From Wyeomyia smithii (taxonomy: Eukaryota > Arthropoda > Insecta > Diptera > Culicidae), in NCBI RefSeq assembly GCF_029784165.1, contig NC_073696.1, positions 259,886,494 to 259,950,493 of the forward strand: a stretch of 64,000 nucleotides of DNA, written 5' to 3'. The translations under genes and the position numbers were made by a program. Under the pieces are notes generated by a model. The model saw only the letters and a list, made by a program, of their open reading frames with translations. It had not been told where the DNA came from and did not search any database. Of this stretch, positions 12,146-22,914 are shown one piece after another; position 1 is the stretch's first letter; each line of letters starts with the position of its first letter.

Positions 12146-12524
12146 ACACTCTGCCGTCGACTTTCACCATTTGTAAAGCAGTTCGTGGGGCACTACCAGG
12201 CGTGATTCATGGGTGCCCGCGCCACCACGGATCAGATATTCGCGGTTCGGCAGGTTATGTAAAAATGCCGCGAATACAACGTGTCCACACACCACTTATT
12301 CATCGATTTCATTTCCGCATACGTCACAATCGATCGAGACCAGCTATGGCAAATTATGCACGACTACGAATTTCCGGACAAACAAACGCGGTTGGTAAAA
12401 GCGACGGTGGATCGAGTGATGTGTGTAGTTCGAGTATCGGGGGCACTCTCGAACCCCTTCGAGACCCGAAGAGGGTTAAAACAAGGTGATGGTCTTTCGA
12501 GCCTACTGTTAACTGGAAGCCCGT

Positions 12525-13035
12525 CACCTTACCTCATCCCGACGCATAATAAGAAACCGTCAAGAATGGCACGAATCAGCTCAAACCGTTTTGTTGGGAA
12601 ACCGTGTCAAGCATTATGTGCCAAAACTCGTTGCGTTCAACTGAATCGTATGCCGTTTTGAAGTCTACAAACAAACGATGAGTCTGCAAGTGAACTTGTC
12701 AAGGATTTGACGCAAAGTGTACATTTGGTTCGTTCTTCCCGGAACCCGCACTGATACTTCCCAAAAAAGGCGGTGGCGAACCAGTCTGTGGCAACCTAAA
12801 TAAAGCAATTAAAAAACTTTCCAACAAAGGCTTTTTGCAACGGCCTCAGTATATGAAACAAGAAGCAGGAGAGAATCCTATAAACAAAATTGAGGAGCCT
12901 TGATAGCTGCTGCAATCTTGGCTATTTTTATACGAGGTAGTTTGACTTCAGCCCAAACTTTCAAGATGAACCTATCGCTCTCGACTTCGAAATGTTTGGC
13001 TGGGAGGCCGTCCCTTCCAGCTGCCTTGTTGGTTT
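12525..13035 (-). pseudogene. RTE-like LINE reverse transcriptase fragment
   Basis: The minus strand encodes NKAAGRDGLPAKHFE near 13010, then KVWAEVKLP, and near 12660 LFVDFKTAYDSVERNEFW, the block with the first catalytic aspartate of RTE-type reverse transcriptases. Frames shift several times. It differs in sequence from the RTE copies at 7735 and 19050 and runs the other way, so it is a separate insertion of a related family. Confidence 0.7.
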
Positions 13036-13081
13036 TCTTCTACAAGAACCAACATCAAAAACCAGTTTTGTCTTCTGTTAA

Positions 13082-13218
13082 GACAATTAAAAAAGTTTTT
13101 CTCATGGATTAAAAAAACAGGAGCTCCGGTAAATATTTTGGTAAAAAAAGTGTTTTTACCAAAATATTTACCGGAGCTCCTACTTTTTTAATCCATGAGA
13201 AAAACGTTTTTAATTGTC
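13082..13218. mobile_element. palindromic fold-back MITE, 137 bp
   Basis: The two 66-bp arms (13082-13147 and 13153-13218) are reverse complements with about three mismatches and a 5-bp spacer. TAA flanks both sides (13079-13081 and 13219-13221), consistent with a 3-bp duplication of the PIF/Harbinger type. A diverged copy of the middle of one arm follows directly at about 13222-13275, with ATATTTTGG and AAAAAGTG in the same order. Confidence 0.85.
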
Positions 13219-13275
13219 TAATGGGTTAAAAAATGTAGGTGCTCAGCCGTATATTTTGGCTTGAAAAAGTGCTCT

Positions 13276-13871
13276 TCTCTTCTCTGTTCTAAACTATCGT
13301 GGCACCGACTGCAAATTAATAAAACTAGTAGAATCATAGTTAATCTTCGAATGCGACGTAACATTTTGAACACATTTCTAATGAAATCGGTACATCATAT
13401 TAGTACTTTTTATTACAAAAAATTTATTATCATTAGTAGCGTCTGTCTTGGTGTAACAACGGCGTAGTCTTCGATTTGATTAAAATTATCACAATCGGTT
13501 GTGTCGAGTATAGTATATTGAATTTAACTACAAAGATTTGCTTGAAGCGTTATCAAGCTTACTTTATTTTGCAATCCATTTATTTTTCGAGGTATTAAAC
13601 TCATGTTTTATCATGCTGTCAGTCATGCTAAATGCACTGAAACTGTTATTGAAGGACTGTAATACAGATTATCGGTGCAATTTGATTCTTTTGTTTAGAA
13701 TTCCTGCAGTCCTTTCAACGGGTGGCCACCCTTTTATGATTTCAATAATATCAATTACTGTTTGCCTCTGTCGACAGGATAAATGGCTACAATTTGACAT
13801 CGTAAACCACTTCAACCACCCTTTAAATAGCATCGCGCTGTTGAGTTTAGCATACAGTTTAAACAATCAAC
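13276..13871. other. 5' flank of receptor gene B
   Basis: No gene is recognised. A 142-codon frame at 13538-13966 overlaps the receptor start in another frame and has no family features. The core promoter of receptor B should lie in the last 100-200 bases, but no convincing TATA box was found. Confidence 0.4.
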
Positions 13872-15949
13872 ATGTTGCTGGTGATATTGTTAAGCTTTGT
13901 TGCATCCACAGTGTCCCTCTTGCACCCCCAACTGTTGAGGGATTTCGTACTGAAAGAACACCTTAATGCTGTGATTGCGTTTCACTGCAACTGGTGGAAC
14001 CTATACGAGCTGCATAGAATGCTAGCATTTGAGTCACCAGTCGCGGTGCAAAGTTTTCTACTGAGCTCGGAGAGCTTCTACTCCACCCATGACCGTGTAA
14101 TGTACACCCGTAATAATCGTTTTGGTGTTGTAGCGGATCTTGGGTGCTCCGAATCGGAGCACTTGCTGAAGTTTTGCTCGGAGAAGTTCTATTTCAATGC
14201 GTCTTATCGATGGTTTTTGATATCTGCGACGAAGGGATTAGATTCCGCTACTAAATTGATCAATGTTCTGAATGTCAACGCTGATACGAGAATTACGTTG
14301 GTTTTTCCTACGAGTGATGCGGATGTCAGCGGTAGTTATCAGCTCTATGACATATTTGGAACTGTTCAACGACGTGGTGGTAAGATTCATATGGTACCAG
14401 TTACCGCTTGGACGGCTGATGCTGGAACTAATTGGACCACAACTAGCTACAATACGCGCAAAAATTTGGGTGGAGTCCGGCTTAAGTCAGTTATATCGGT
14501 ATGTTTAGAGTCTTACAGTTTAATAACTTCACTAATTACCTGAATTTGACAGACCCTGGAAGCTCCACGCAATGTTACTCTTGAAGAATACCTTTCGAGC
14601 TTGGATGCCCCAACAATGTATTCTTCAGATCGATTTGGTTATTGGATGAGCAGAATGCTCAGCCTTCAACTAAATTTCAAGTATAAAGTCAACGCTAATT
14701 CTCGTTATTTTATTCCATTTCTTATTCGGATTTCTTTTCAAGCAGATTTCAGTTAATCTTAGTTAGCAATTCCACAAGCGGAGTAATAGGTCCTCTGAAG
14801 AATAATTTGGTTGATTTCTCCAGTACACCATTGGTACTAGAAGCGAATCGCTTATCTGCCTACGAACAGACGGTCGAGCTGGCGGAGGGCAAGTATGCCA
14901 CAATGTTCATCCATCCGAAGCATCGTCGCTCTGGAAATGCGATATTGAAACCTTTTCAGGGCTTGGTTTGGGTTTCTATTGTCATACTACTATTCATGCT
15001 TTCCACGATTCTAACTGTGGTTCTCATTCGTGGACGGCGTATTGAGTCCATCTATAATGGTCGACTGTTACTGACCGGCTGCGAAATCTTCGCTCAGCAG
15101 GGCTACTCGGGTCCGAAGTCGTTTTGTTCCTCACGGGTTGTAATCATTACGGCAATACTGTTTTGTCTGATCATTCTACAGTTTTATATTGCTTCCATTT
15201 ACAGCTCCCTACTGGTTGATCCACCCAAGAATACTCGCACATTGGAGCAACTGTTAACCAGTGAGCTGCATTATTCGATTGAAGAGAACAACCATAACCG
15301 TGGTTATTTCAATGTAATTTTCAGACAGTGTAATAGTTTAGATTTAAAAATTTTTTAATTGCAGACCACCACCAAAGCTGTCGATTTGCAGCTCTATAGG
15401 CAGAAAATTCTACCGGATCCTTTCGGTTTTACTAACTTCAGTACGGGGATTGCTTTACTCCAAAGTGGGAAATATGCATTTCATTGCGACACCGCCTTTG
15501 GGTACGCCTTCATAAAAAGTGAGATAGCAAGAGTATTAAGTAGGTTTTGTAAAAACTTATTCCTGCTGTTATTTTTAGAAACATTCAGCACACAGGAAAT
15601 TTGTGATCTGCAGGAGCTAAAGTTGTCTGCCTCTCGGTGGTTCCACATTGTGGTCCCGAAGGGTAGTCCACTGAAGGAACTGTTTCGGGTGTCGCTGAAG
15701 CATCTACAAGAGATAGGAATAGTGCACTACTATCGCAGAATATTCTACAGTGAGCGACCGGAGTGTCTTATGCAGAATCCCACCTATTTACAGGTTGATT
15801 TGCGGGAGATAGTTGGACTTTATTGGTTTCTACTAGCTGGAATCATGCTTAGTGCGATACTATTGATGGTGGAAATAATGCACGAAAAATGGAGAATATT
15901 ATTGGAGGGAAAACAAACGTTAGCAACTTATCCTGCTTGGTTAGACTAA
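13872..15949 (+). CDS. ionotropic receptor B (IR75-like), 5 exons
   Basis: Exons read as 13872-14498, 14553-14680, 14746-15313, 15365-15518 and 15579-15949, giving 615 codons in one frame. The start MLLVILLSFVASTVSLL begins a signal peptide. Landmarks are YFNASYRWFL in the first lobe; EEYLSSLDAP and DRFGYWMSRML in S1; a candidate S1 ligand arginine in LEANRLSAYEQ; M1 after AILKPFQGLVW; the pore at GCEIFAQQGY; M3 at LQFYIASIYSSLL with the PPKNTRTLEQLL segment; S2 with KYAFHCDTAFGYA and EICDLQELK; and M4 in YWFLLAGIMLSAILLMVE. Exon 1 has the same summed length (627 nt) as exons 1+2 of genes C and D, so the first intron has been lost precisely. The intron between exons 4 and 5 of the other genes is also missing. 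By family it should be a membrane olfactory channel partnered by IR8a. Confidence 0.87.
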
Positions 15950-16190
15950 GAAAGCTTAACCTTTACAATTTCTATAAATAATTCAGCTTTGTGTTAAGGG
16001 TAAACTAGTTCACTTGTTTTTTCGGGTATGACAGAAATATTATGATTATTCTTGCTCTGAGTAGACTTTCTTTATTTATCTGCTTTAAAAACATTGGTAA
16101 AGAGTGAAAGGGAATGAACAGTGCCCAAAATTTCTACTTGTGTCATTTTTGTTAGAAGTAAAACAGTCAACATTAGTTTTAAAAAATCCT
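15950..16190. other. convergent 3' ends of receptors B and C
   Basis: The stop codons of genes B (+) and C (-) are 241 bp apart, so their 3'UTRs probably overlap or abut. A minus-strand AATAAA at 16071-16076, 115 bp past the stop of gene C, is a likely poly(A) signal for C. For B only a TATAAATAA near 15972 is seen. Confidence 0.6.
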
Positions 16191-18413
16191 TCAGGGTTCC
16201 CTATTCTGTCGCCACTTTGAAACCTGCGAGTGTAGCAGTTCTAACAGCAACACACAAAAGCTACCAAGAATGCTAACAAACAATCCTACAAACAAAGTCG
16301 AAACATGTTCCAAATCAACAGCCTGAGTTTCTTGAGAGCTCATCGCGCATTTTGGTTTACCAGTGCCATACCGTTTTTGGTAGGTCTTGAGGACCCCACT
16401 TTCTTCCAATTTGCGCAATGTGACACGAAACATTAGCTTGAATGGACTACCTTTGCGTAGGGGCAAATGCAGTATACGTAGTGGGTTTAGGAGCATTTCC
16501 TGTAAATCGCATATTTCCTGGTCCGTAAACGTTCTCATTATCAGTGGGTATGCGTAGCCCGTATCGCACTGAAAGGCGTAACCGCCCTTCTTGACCTGGG
16601 CGACTCCCGTCGTAACGTTAACGAATTTGTTCTCTCCTGTTAAAATTTTACGTTTGTTTAATTCAACAGCTAGTGGATCTCTGGTTGTCTGAAAGCATTT
16701 ATTTTGATTAGACATCGGAAGTATTTTGAATTAAACTCTCTTACATTGAGATATTCAATGTTATAGCCTATATCTTCAATTAACACTTTTAAATCGCTGT
16801 CTATCAAGTGCCTCAGTGTGTTCATAAACTTGGGCGGAGCAATTAGGAGGTAACCCACGATGTAGGTCGAATAAAATTGTATAATAAAGTAAGAAAACAT
16901 CAACATAGTGATCAAAGTGGTTCTCGTTGAACCGAGAAATGTTTTGGTAGCGAAACCTGTGTCAATTAAAATCCAAATTTGTACATTTATGAGTTGAGCT
17001 ACGATTATGTCTCATACCTTGCTGACAAATAATTCCGAAGATAACCAAAAAAGATAATCTTCTGTTATCTTGGATTTTGTTGCTAAAGCGCTTTTTCAAA
17101 CTTTCAGCCATAAAGTTTCCAAACAATAATATCGAAGCGAACGCCATGAGGACCAGCGTTCCTATCCAGAGATCAAATCGAAACGGTTGTAGGAAAATAT
17201 TTCTCAAGGAACTTTTTCTCGGATGGCGAAAAATAATCAGCTGTCTAAAATAACAAAAGAACTTTTTTCACCTTGCTCAAACTGGTTGGTTACATACCTT
17301 GATACTATAATAGTGATAGTATTATCGAATGAGTAAACTCTGTCCTGTCTATACCCCATACCGTTTAGGCCAAGATCGGATTGTTTAGTAGCCACTTGCC
17401 CGACCATGCCTTTAGGCGAGTGTCCGTCTATATTCTCGAAATGCCAGATCCGTGTGCGAATCAACTGCAACCTACAAGTATGCAGTATTATTTTAAGACT
17501 AAAACAAAGTTCTATGCATTGATATTCACGTGAAATTATGCTTCTGCATTAGATGTTCCATTATTTGATAGCCAAGTCTATGATAACCGTACTCTTTCAA
17601 TGGTTTGTTACTAGCTAAAAACTCCCGTAAAGGCAAATTATGAACTTGATCCAAAGTCTACAGCGTGACAAGACATCGAAAGCATTAGCTTAGCGTTATT
17701 CAAACACAAGTCTCTTACCGCAATTGCTGCTTTCAACCAGAGCCCTCCGAAGTCAATCCGGCGCTCGTACTCAGATTGATTTACTATGATTTTGAATCCA
17801 TGACTCGTACTCCAACTTCCCATATATGTTACGTTCAAAGGCGTTCCGCGCCTTCTCATAGGACTAAACACATCATACAAGTTGAAATTTTCACTAGACT
17901 CATCCGTTCCGACAGCCAGAGTAATCTTCGCATCGATATTAAGATTTTGCTTATCCAGTAAGCCCGTGGTGGATTTATTTCCAAATATCAGCCAATAATA
18001 TGATGCATTAAAATATTCATACGCGGAGTTAATTCTGAATAAGTCGACAGTTTTGGCACATGTTGAATCAATTACGGCTCCTAGCGCCGAAAAATCGAAC
18101 CTCATCACGTGACTATGGTTCCAAAAATTAACAGACAAGTTGGAAATATCCTCATAATGAATTCGTCCATCGTAAACCTTACTCATACGTTGAGATACGC
18201 GAAGAATGTCTGAAGTAACATAAATGCAATTAACCATTGTCTAAACACACACACACAGTAAGTAGAATTTTGTATACCATCACTTTGATCCAGACAGTGG
18301 AAAATGATAACCGTTCTTAACCGTTGCCATTTCAGGTAATCTTCCATAAGGTAAACATTTAGAAGAGCCACTACCGAATGGGTTAGGAAACACAACACAA
18401 ATAAAAATCTCAT
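16191..18413 (-). CDS. ionotropic receptor C (IR75-like), 7 exons
   Basis: Minus-strand exons are 18413-18278, 18209-17719, 17657-17530, 17471-17298, 17244-17018, 16956-16745 and 16688-16191, joining to 621 codons. The start MRFLFVLCFLTHSVVALL is a signal peptide; a longer in-frame ATG upstream is not used because gene D begins at the equivalent place. The N-terminal lobe has YFNASYYWLIFG and ERRIDFGGLWLKA. S1 ends with a candidate ligand arginine in GYRQDRVYSFDN. M1 covers about residues 334-354, the pore ends at GIICQQG, M3 about 398-424 (IIQFYSTYIVGYLL then PPKFMNTLRHLIDS), S2 has GGYAFQCDTGYAYP and EICDLQE, and M4 about 586-608. It is the close paralogue of gene D, and even the first intron is partly alignable. 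An AC microsatellite lies in that intron (18246-18258). The last two exons of genes A and B are fused here. Confidence 0.9.
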
Positions 18414-18479
18414 CTTTGTAGTGCTAGTGTTATAAGTAGAATGAAAGTGAATGACTGTTCTAGCTAGCGACAATTTAAA
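18414..18479 (-). promoter_or_regulatory. conserved proximal promoter/5' leader of receptor C
   Basis: Reading toward the start codon, TTTAAATTGTCGCTA and, just before ATG, CACTAGCACTACAAAG are shared with the equivalent place upstream of gene D (27964-28025). Spacing to the ATG is similar. This is probably the core promoter plus leader duplicated with the gene; the start site is not determined. Confidence 0.55.
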
Positions 18480-18518
18480 TCTAGCCTTTTAAGGAAACCA
18501 ATATATCTACACCGAGCG

Positions 18519-18537
18519 TACCTGTCAAAAATGATAC
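18519..18537 (+). promoter_or_regulatory. 19-bp upstream element of receptor C
   Basis: The 19 bases TACCTGTCAAAAATGATAC are identical to 27841-27859 upstream of gene D, with weaker similarity extending about 20 bases on each side. Both lie on the plus strand although the genes are in opposite orientation, so the element is reversed relative to one gene. Its role is unknown; an orientation-independent binding site is one possibility. Confidence 0.5.
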
Positions 18538-19049
18538 AAGATAAATTACCATTAGCATAATTGTGTACGCCTGTAGTATCAATTGTTACAGCAAATTGAT
18601 TCCAGAAGCTCTTCTGAACTGTTTAACCCACCGATTAGATTCTTACCGCTATCATATAATAAGCTAATTGATTCAAATTGAATAAATGAAACTGCGATGT
18701 TGCGACAGAAAAACGCATTTGAAACAGTTATCATCCTCATTTACCAATAAATCCAGGGTACCTCAAGGCAGTAATTTGAGCTCTTGATATTGTTCTAGAA
18801 GGCATTTGATAGCTGTTTCCTTGGTCAATGAACAAAATACTCGGAGAATTTTTAACTTTACTATCACTGCAAACGCGCCATCTCTTGCCATTGGACATTT
18901 TTTCAGGTGTCCCATTGAAAGATTGTTCATTTAGGATACGCTGAAATTTGCTTATAATTGATGCTGATAAAATTATTATACAGAATTCTGCTTTTCAATC
19001 GATGAAAATACCAACTCCAAAAGAGTGCGAAAATAAACTTTGTTTATGC
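18538..19049. other. intergenic, no gene recognised
   Basis: AT-rich sequence between the upstream element of receptor C and the 5' region of an RTE-like LINE. No coding or repeat feature is seen. Confidence 0.4.
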
Positions 19050-20171
19050 ACAGGGCTTCAAATGGTGAGTTGACAACTTGGAAGGAGCGTCAAACTTAGC
19101 TCCGGTCCTCACAAGTTCCTATCTCACGCCTCCACGAATCATATGATGCAATAGACTACCAGTTGAAACATGGACAGAGCTGGTTGGCGGTGCCCGGGCA
19201 ATGTTGTCATCCGACAATAGCTAAGTGAGAAGGTGCAACGCGATCGTTGGCGCGGTAACCATAACTCGGCGGTAGAGGAAATGCTTCGCCAAACTGAGCG
19301 TCTGTTCACCGAGATGGTGTGGCTCAAAACAGCGTCTGATACCCATGTTAGGAGCGGCTGATCAACGTCCTGGTATCAGCGTGGGACTCTAAACAGAGGG
19401 GGTTGGGGAAGGCCCAACAAGCCGCCCCACAAAACACCAAACGTTGCAAATATCGAAGAAGTTAATACGGATCGAAACAATTAGCACAGACCTAGGCGAC
19501 AAAATAAGGACTACGATTCGAAACTCGGTACATGGAACTGCAGATCGTTAGTCTTTCACGGCTGCGACAGGATCATATATGATGAACTCAATCCACGCAA
19601 CTTCGAAATCGTAGCACTGCAGGAACTTTGCTGGTCGGGACAGAAGGTATGGAAAAGCGGGCATCGAGAGGCTACCTTTTATCAGAGCTGTGGCACTACC
19701 AACGAGCTTGGGACGGGCTTCATAGTGCTGGGTAGGATGCGCCAACGCGTGATTGGGTGGCAGCCGATCAGTGTGAGGATGTGTAAGTTGAGAAGTAAAA
19801 GCCGGTTTTCAACTACAGCATCATCAACGTGCACTGCTCACACGAAGGAAGAGCCGACGATGAGAAAGAAGCGTTCTATGCGCAGCTGGAGCAGCAGCGG
19901 AGGACCAAATCGACCACGTTCTAATCGATGGTAAATTCTTCTCAGATGTCATCAACGTTCGCACCTACCGCGAAACACGCGTCAAAGTCGCCCACCGCGA
20001 ACCAAACATCGGAAAACTATGCGACGTCGAAGTTGCACGGGAGTGCGCGCAGCAGTTGGAAGCAGCATTTCCAACGGAAGAGCAGCTTGGAAGAGCAGCT
20101 ACTTTTGAAGATGGCTGGAGGGGCATTCGATCAGCCATAGATAGTGCACTGCTATAGCGGCGCTTGGTACT

Positions 20172-21215
20172 ATGGCTCCGAACAGGAGAAACGACTGGTT
20201 TGACGACGAGTGCAAACAGTTAGTGGAAGAGAAGAATGCAGCACGAGCGAGATTGCTGCAACACCAAACGATGGCGAATGTGGAGCGCTACCGACGACGC
20301 GCACCGAACAGGCAAAACTCGGTCTCACGGAAGAAGAACCGCCAGGAGGAAGATCAAGATCGCGAGGCGATGGAGGAACTGTACCGTGCGAATGACACAC
20401 GAAAGTTCTACGAGAAGCTGAACAGTTCCCGCAAAGGCTATGTGCCACAAGCCGACATGTGCAGGAACTTGGACGGCAACCTTCTCACGAACAAGTGTGA
20501 GGTGATTGACAGGTGGAAGCAGTACTACGATGAGCACCTTAATGACCATGTAGCAGAGGACGACGACGGAATTGTAGTAGATCTCGGTGTACGCGCAGAT
20601 GACGACAGAATTCCAGCACCTGACCTTCAGGATGTTAGAGAGGAGATCGGCCGGCTGAAAAACAATAAAGGCGCTGTAGCTGACCAACTCCCCAGCGTTC
20701 TGTTAAAATACGGTGGTGAATCACTGTCTAAGGCGCTACACTGGGTTATTACCAAGATTTGGGAGCAGGAGGTAGTACCGGAGGAGTGGATGGAGGGTAC
20801 AGTGTGCCCCATCTACAAAAAAGGCGACAAGTTGGATTGCTGCAACTACCGTGCAATCACGTTGCTGAACGCCGCCTACAAGGTACTCTCTCAAATTCTG
20901 TGCCGTCGACTATCACCGTTTGCAAGGGAATTCGTGGGGCAATACCAAGCGGGATTTATGGGTGCCCGCGCCACCACGGACCAAATATTCGCGGTACGGC
21001 AGGTCCTACAGAAGTGCCGTGAGTATAACGTGCCCACACATCTTTTGTTCATCGATTTTAAATCGGCATACGACACAATCGTTCGAGAGCTATGGCAGAT
21101 TATGCACGATTACGGTTTACCGGATAAACTGACACGGTTGGTCAAGTCGACAATGGATCGGGTGATGTGCGTAGTTCGATTTTCGGGGACCCTCTCGAGT
21201 CTCTTCGAATCTTGA
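20172..21215 (+). pseudogene. RTE-like reverse transcriptase, catalytically incomplete
   Basis: This open frame of 347 codons starts in the linker after the endonuclease (NDWFDDECKQL) and runs through reverse transcriptase blocks: GAVADQLPSVLLKYGG, EWMEGTVCPIYKKGDKLDC, NYRAITLLNAAYKVLS, QAGFMGARATTDQIF and LFIDFKSAYDTI, which carries the first catalytic aspartate. It stops at 21215, just before the PQGD-type block, and the YADD block is absent downstream. It is an inactive relic. The same family has pieces at 7735-12490, 31690-35560 and 41950-42925. Confidence 0.85.
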
Positions 21216-21319
21216 AGAGGGTTACGGCTAGGTGATGAATTATCGTGCTTGCTATCCAACATCGCTTTGTAGGGTGTGATACGTGAGGCTGGTATGGCTT
21301 TGGGGTTTTCGAACGGAAG

Positions 21320-21670
21320 GTGCTTCGTACCATCTGTGGTAGAGTGCAGATGGAAGATGGATTATGGCGGAGACGGATGAACCACGAGTTGCATCAGCTG
21401 CTGGGAGAACCACTCATCGTACAAACGGCGAAAATCGGAAGACTACGGTGGGCTGGGCATGTTGTTAGGATGTCGGACGACAACCCGGTGAAAATGGTTT
21501 TCGATAACGACCCGACTGGAACGAGGCCACGTGGCGCGCAGCGAGCAAGGTGGCTCAATCAAGTAGAAGACGACCTGCGGAGCCTCCGCAGACGACAGCC
21601 ATGGACCGAATTGAATGGAGACGACTTCTTCGAACAGCAAAGGACACTTCGGCCTGGAGCTGACTGGTAA
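21320..21670 (+). pseudogene. C-terminal domain of RTE-like LINE
   Basis: A 116-codon frame carries the C-terminal region usual for mosquito RTE-like elements: LRTICGRVQMEDGLWRRRMN, a WAGHVVRM motif, and GTRPRGAQRARWLNQVEDDL. The same region is seen in minus orientation at 31760-32040. It follows a deletion that removed the catalytic core. Confidence 0.8.
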
Positions 21671-21675
21671 GGTAA

Positions 21676-22799
21676 GTTATGCACAGGAAGTTTTGGAATA
21701 GAAATCGGCAATTCAAAAGAAGTGTCCTCACTCATTTCGTCGTTTGACTCAAGTGCGTATCTGACGACGCTTCCGATCAGGCTTGTAAATGATCACGGTA
21801 GAACCACTTTTCACTGCGATAATCGTCTTTTTTTTCTCTGATAGTGGCAAGGCTTGCTATCTAAATACCCACATTCTTGAACAAACATATCAAACGAGTA
21901 TTCGCCACCACTACGTTTTTTCCTCAAACGTATTTTGACATTTTTTGTAGAGATGAGAATTACGGACGTTGCGTGCGGAGATTTTGGAAATTACTTATAT
22001 CATTGATCTCGTAATAATATTCCTTAACATAGATAGAACGAAGCAGACAGAAATAGGCCAAAATAACATCGCCAAACGAATGACAGAGTGCAACTTTTTG
22101 ATGCGCGAGGGTCGAATGACCACCCCGTTCTTTGTTTGAGAGCCGACGGTTGTTTTATGTCGAATTCGTTTTTACGGCAGGACCATACCGTCCCGGACTA
22201 CTTTTTGCAGCTGAAAAAAAAAAAAAAAAACACTTTCCGAGTAGTTGTAATGGTGTGCGTAATACCAGAGGTAGCTTTCACTTTTGTTTTGGTCATCATC
22301 GCCACTGTCTTTTTGTCGCGTTTGTGCTACTGTACGAAAAATTTGCCAGTTTACTGAAAAATGACAAAATAACAGAATAAAATAAATAAAATCCAACCTG
22401 ATGTTTGACACGCGAAGAACGATAATCAAAGCAAACCGATTTTGACACATTTTTTTTTGATTTTGACACATACGTGTGAATGTGTTGGTGTCTTCAAAAC
22501 TGCACTCTGTTTCTTTCGCGGACTGGCCGGGACAGAAAAAGGGTAGTCCGGGATAGTCCGGAAAATGAAAAAAAAAAAAAAAAAAACAGCTATAGGACAA
22601 CAAAGTGTAGTCAAAGTGTAGCGATTCCCGTCGTTTCCTCTTGCGATATGGTTGCTTGGCGTGGGCGAATGGCTAACCAGCTGCTCAAATGAACCGGTTT
22701 ATAGAAAGGAGTGAACGCGCGAACGGCTTCCATAAATGTATCGGTTATTTGAGTTATTTGAGCGCACTAAAACCGAAACATCACGATCAAAACGGAGTA
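21676..22799. other. unassigned, with two long poly(A) runs
   Basis: No gene is recognised. Two A runs of about 18 bases begin near 22214 and 22569. Nearby GTCCCGGACTACTTTTT (about 22191) and its near reverse complement (about 22535) form an inverted repeat enclosing roughly 330 bp, which may be the arms of a small unclassified element. Antisense frames over the A runs are artefacts. Confidence 0.4.
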
Positions 22800-22914
22800 T
22801 AGACTGTTCCGAAAATTATAAATACATCTTCTTTCTTGAAAAAAAACGAAAAATACATGATTTTTCGGGTCATTTTATTCTGAAATATAGATAATAAGTG
22901 TTTTCTTTCCAGTT

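Larger units (their letters stand above)
7735..12490 (+). mobile_element. RTE-like LINE, split in two by nested insertions
   Basis: The left part (7735-7917) encodes WKQHFDEHLN and MKNNKAAGVDQLPSELLKH in shifted frames; the right part (about 11962-12490) resumes with a segment like LVRAVYWVIVKIWEE, then YQAGFMGARATTDQIF and, near 12420, MCVVRVSGALSN. The same order occurs without interruption in the RTE-like copy at 19050-21675, which shows the 4-kb gap is an insertion. Short TGTG sequence borders both sides. The RTE frame has several frameshifts and ends before the YADD block. Confidence 0.75.
19050..21675 (+). mobile_element. RTE-like LINE with deleted catalytic core
   Basis: In order: a 5' untranslated part shared with the piece at 41950 (near 19270-19400), an endonuclease fragment at 19550-19800 (IIYDELNPRNFEIVALQE), a 347-codon reverse transcriptase frame at 20172-21215, and a C-terminal frame at 21320-21670 ending after WAGHVVRM. 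Between 21215 and 21310 the sequence jumps from the SNIAL block to the C-terminal FERKVLRTICG block, so the segment that should hold the YADD or FADD active site is gone. The left edge is approximate. Confidence 0.85.

Noticed and set aside
11965..12489. 174-codon open frame as a host gene
   Set aside because: In another frame the same bases read as RTE reverse transcriptase, so this is a shadow.
22172..22614. Open frames rich in phenylalanine or lysine over the A/T runs
   Set aside because: They are translations of homopolymers and have no other protein signature.
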